DNA of 5,601 nucleotides, taken from Planctomycetaceae bacterium (GTDB lineage: Bacteria; Planctomycetota; Planctomycetia; Planctomycetales; Planctomycetaceae). The notes beneath the pieces were generated by a model. That model saw nothing but the letters and a program-made list of their open reading frames with translations, was not told the origin of the DNA and searched no databases. Positions 4,610 through 5,601 of this stretch are shown one piece after another (the first letter of the stretch is position 1; each line of letters begins with the position of its first letter). The DNA is taken from contig DOCI01000112.1 in assembly GCA_003503535.1 (NCBI GenBank), positions 6,130-11,730 of the forward strand, written 5' to 3'. A program made the position numbers and the translations under genes.

Positions 4610-5143
4610 TCACATAAACAAACTTGTCAGCCACTCGAAACTCTGCACGGCTACCGGATCAACGGCACGCGTATCCCAGACATGCTCGCCCCACCCGAAT
4701 TGAGCCAGGACATAACGCCCATAGGCAACTTGTCCGATTGCCATGTGACCAATGACAATCTGTCCCAATCCGAAAAATGCAGACACTCCCAGTTGTCCAA
4801 CCGCAACCAGACCGGTTGTCGCCTGACCGACTCCGAAGAGAACGCCCAGCGACAATTGCCCGAACGTAATCAATCCACACGCCATCTGACCGCAGGCAAT
4901 TACGCCGTAGGCGCGGCGGCCGACTGCAATTACCCCTTTTGCTGGAACGAGTTTTCCAGTCACGGGGCTTCTTCCGGAAGTCCGATGATAAAAAGGCATC
5001 CCCAGCCAGGACGCATGTGACTTATATTCCTCGAAGGATGTTCCATTCTCGTAGACGAATCGTTTCATGGTTCCGTTTGGAAACTCAATGAATTCAAATT
5101 CAATCTCATCCAGAGACTTGCTGCGCGTTTGATTTGCTGACAT
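4610..5143 (-). CDS. Glycine-pentad repeat protein of unknown function
   Basis: I do not recognise a named family for this 177-residue protein. Residues 1-60 are polar and contain WLGMPFYH (46-53). From residue 70 glycine recurs every five residues (70, 75, 80, 85, 90, 95, 100, then 106, 111, 116, 127, 132, 137, 142). Pairs of pentads make a 10-11-residue unit that opens with GQ or GR (75, 85, 95, 106, 116, 127, 137). Many pentads read Ala/Ser/Thr-x-Gly-x-x. The rest is hydrophobic with no charges between about 78 and 132, ending in a Trp-rich tail. This could be a beta-solenoid like a pentapeptide-repeat fold with Gly in the usual Leu position, or a set of tightly packed membrane helices. 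There is no signal peptide. The start is fixed by AGGAG (complement of 5151-5155). The gene upstream on the same strand is the Gfo/Idh/MocA oxidoreductase, with a strong hairpin between them, so they are probably transcribed separately. Confidence 0.85.
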   Translation of the reverse strand: MSANQTRSKSLDEIEFEFIEFPNGTMKRFVYENGTSFEEYKSHASWLGMPFYHRTSGRSPVTGKLVPAKGVIAVGRRAYGVIACGQMACGLITFGQLSLGVLFGVGQATTGLVAVGQLGVSAFFGLGQIVIGHMAIGQVAYGRYVLAQFGWGEHVWDTRAVDPVAVQSFEWLTSLFM

Positions 5144-5150
5144 TGAATTT

Positions 5151-5155
5151 CTCCT
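5151..5155 (-). promoter_or_regulatory. Shine-Dalgarno of the pentad-repeat gene
   Basis: On the minus strand this reads AGGAG, seven bases before the ATG at 5143. It supports the chosen start. Confidence 0.7.
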
Positions 5156-5179
5156 GCCTGCCTTGAATCAAGAAAGACT

Positions 5180-5208
5180 CCGCAGGTCCGGCAGCGCCGG
5201 ACCTGCGG
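5180..5208 (-). terminator. Perfect 13-bp GC-rich hairpin, possible terminator or palindromic repeat
   Basis: The arms 5180-5192 (CCGCAGGTCCGGC) and 5196-5208 (GCCGGACCTGCGG) pair perfectly around a 3-base loop. Read on the minus strand it lies 65 nt after the stop of the oxidoreductase gene and is followed by AGTCTTTCTTG, a mixed T-rich tail, so it can act as a moderate intrinsic terminator for that gene. It also has the look of a dispersed palindromic (REP-like) element. Only one copy is in this window. Confidence 0.65.
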
Positions 5209-5273
5209 GCTCACAATTTGACCTGTCAGAGTATTCTCAGGCTTTTAACGCAGGCATCTTTGAAGAGGATCAA

Positions 5274-5601
5274 TTATTCCAGATCGTATTTCGTTTTCAA
5301 TAATTCTTTCGCTTGAATAGTCGCATCATCCATGACTGCTTTCAGAGAAATCGTTTTTCCCTGTTGTTGACGACTTTCATCAGCAGCTTCCATGAAGGCG
5401 TAGATTTCCAATGTCTCCTGTGAGTCCATTGGGGCGACGCCCGACTTGAAGAACTTAATGATTTCCGAAAGAAGAGGCTCGTATCCACTGAAACTGCCGA
5501 TTGGACGGGTTCCCTTAGTACCGAATGCGGTGCCGCCGTAGCCTCCCATGTATTTGCCATCTTTCCCGCGACGACCGCGGAAAGTCCCAATGCGTCCATC
5601 A
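5274..5601 (-). CDS. Gfo/Idh/MocA family oxidoreductase, C-terminal 108 residues
   Basis: The reading frame is open to the right edge, so the true start lies outside the window; an internal ATG at 5549 is not the start. The visible protein has the C-terminal pattern of the planctomycete branch of the Gfo/Idh/MocA family: GTFRGRRGKDGKYMGGYGG, TKGTRPIGSF, GYEPLLSEIIKFFKSGVAPM, then ETLEIYAFMEAADESRQQQG and a short helix ending ...KTKYDLE. Members are NAD(P)-dependent dehydrogenases acting on sugars, inositols or related compounds; the Rossmann domain and catalytic Lys-Pro region would be in the missing part. The substrate is unknown, and a secreted (Tat) member is possible but cannot be judged here. 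A hairpin at 5180-5208 probably ends its transcript. Confidence 0.88.
   Translation of the reverse strand, partial: DGRIGTFRGRRGKDGKYMGGYGGTAFGTKGTRPIGSFSGYEPLLSEIIKFFKSGVAPMDSQETLEIYAFMEAADESRQQQGKTISLKAVMDDATIQAKELLKTKYDLE

Noticed and set aside
5342..5599. Minus-strand open frame of 85 codons at the right edge
   Set aside because: It overlaps the Gfo/Idh/MocA C-terminus in another frame, and only the latter has family motifs.

Overview
The window looks like chromosomal DNA from a planctomycete of moderate GC content, possibly in the Gimesia/Rubinisphaera/Planctopirus range; that placement is an inference. The clues are a type IV prepilin-like N-terminus of the kind found in the very abundant planctomycete DUF1559 proteins, a secreted protein with DPFGG low-complexity repeats after its signal peptide, a Tat-exported sugar-phosphate-isomerase-like TIM barrel, the C-terminus of a Gfo/Idh/MocA oxidoreductase, and several start codons with weak or no Shine-Dalgarno sequence. 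I see no mobile element, tRNA, rRNA or CRISPR array.

Layout. At the left edge on the minus strand, a small exported histidine-rich protein (115-693) is followed 56 nt downstream by the start of a prepilin-like protein (1-58, cut by the edge). These two probably form one transcription unit. Divergent from them, on the plus strand, is a 464-residue exported coiled-coil protein (903-2297) whose C-terminal part resembles the N0/N1 domains of secretins without the secretin channel. Next come a PduO-type cob(I)alamin adenosyltransferase (2400-2969), preceded by a 12-bp dyad, and a YkgJ-type cysteine-cluster protein (3115-3522), preceded by a heptanucleotide tandem repeat and a purine-poor leader. 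The Tat-dependent TIM-barrel protein (3625-4527) follows, with a plausible promoter and dyad upstream and a clear intrinsic terminator downstream (4567-4593).

The terminator separates the plus-strand genes from convergent minus-strand genes. The first is a 177-residue protein with a glycine every five residues over about 70 residues (4610-5143), which I cannot assign to a named family. The second is the C-terminal 108 residues of a Gfo/Idh/MocA oxidoreductase (5274-5601, cut by the edge). Between these two lies a perfect 13-bp GC-rich hairpin.

How the genes work together: the window does not look like one pathway. The clearest functional statements are cobalamin activation (2400-2969) and carbohydrate-type chemistry (3625-4527 and 5274-5601, two families often seen near each other in planctomycetes). 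The His-rich/prepilin pair suggests metal binding at the cell surface or in the periplasm. The least explained items are the pentad-repeat protein, the His-rich protein, the secretin-N-like coiled-coil protein, and the dyads upstream of the adenosyltransferase and the TIM-barrel gene.
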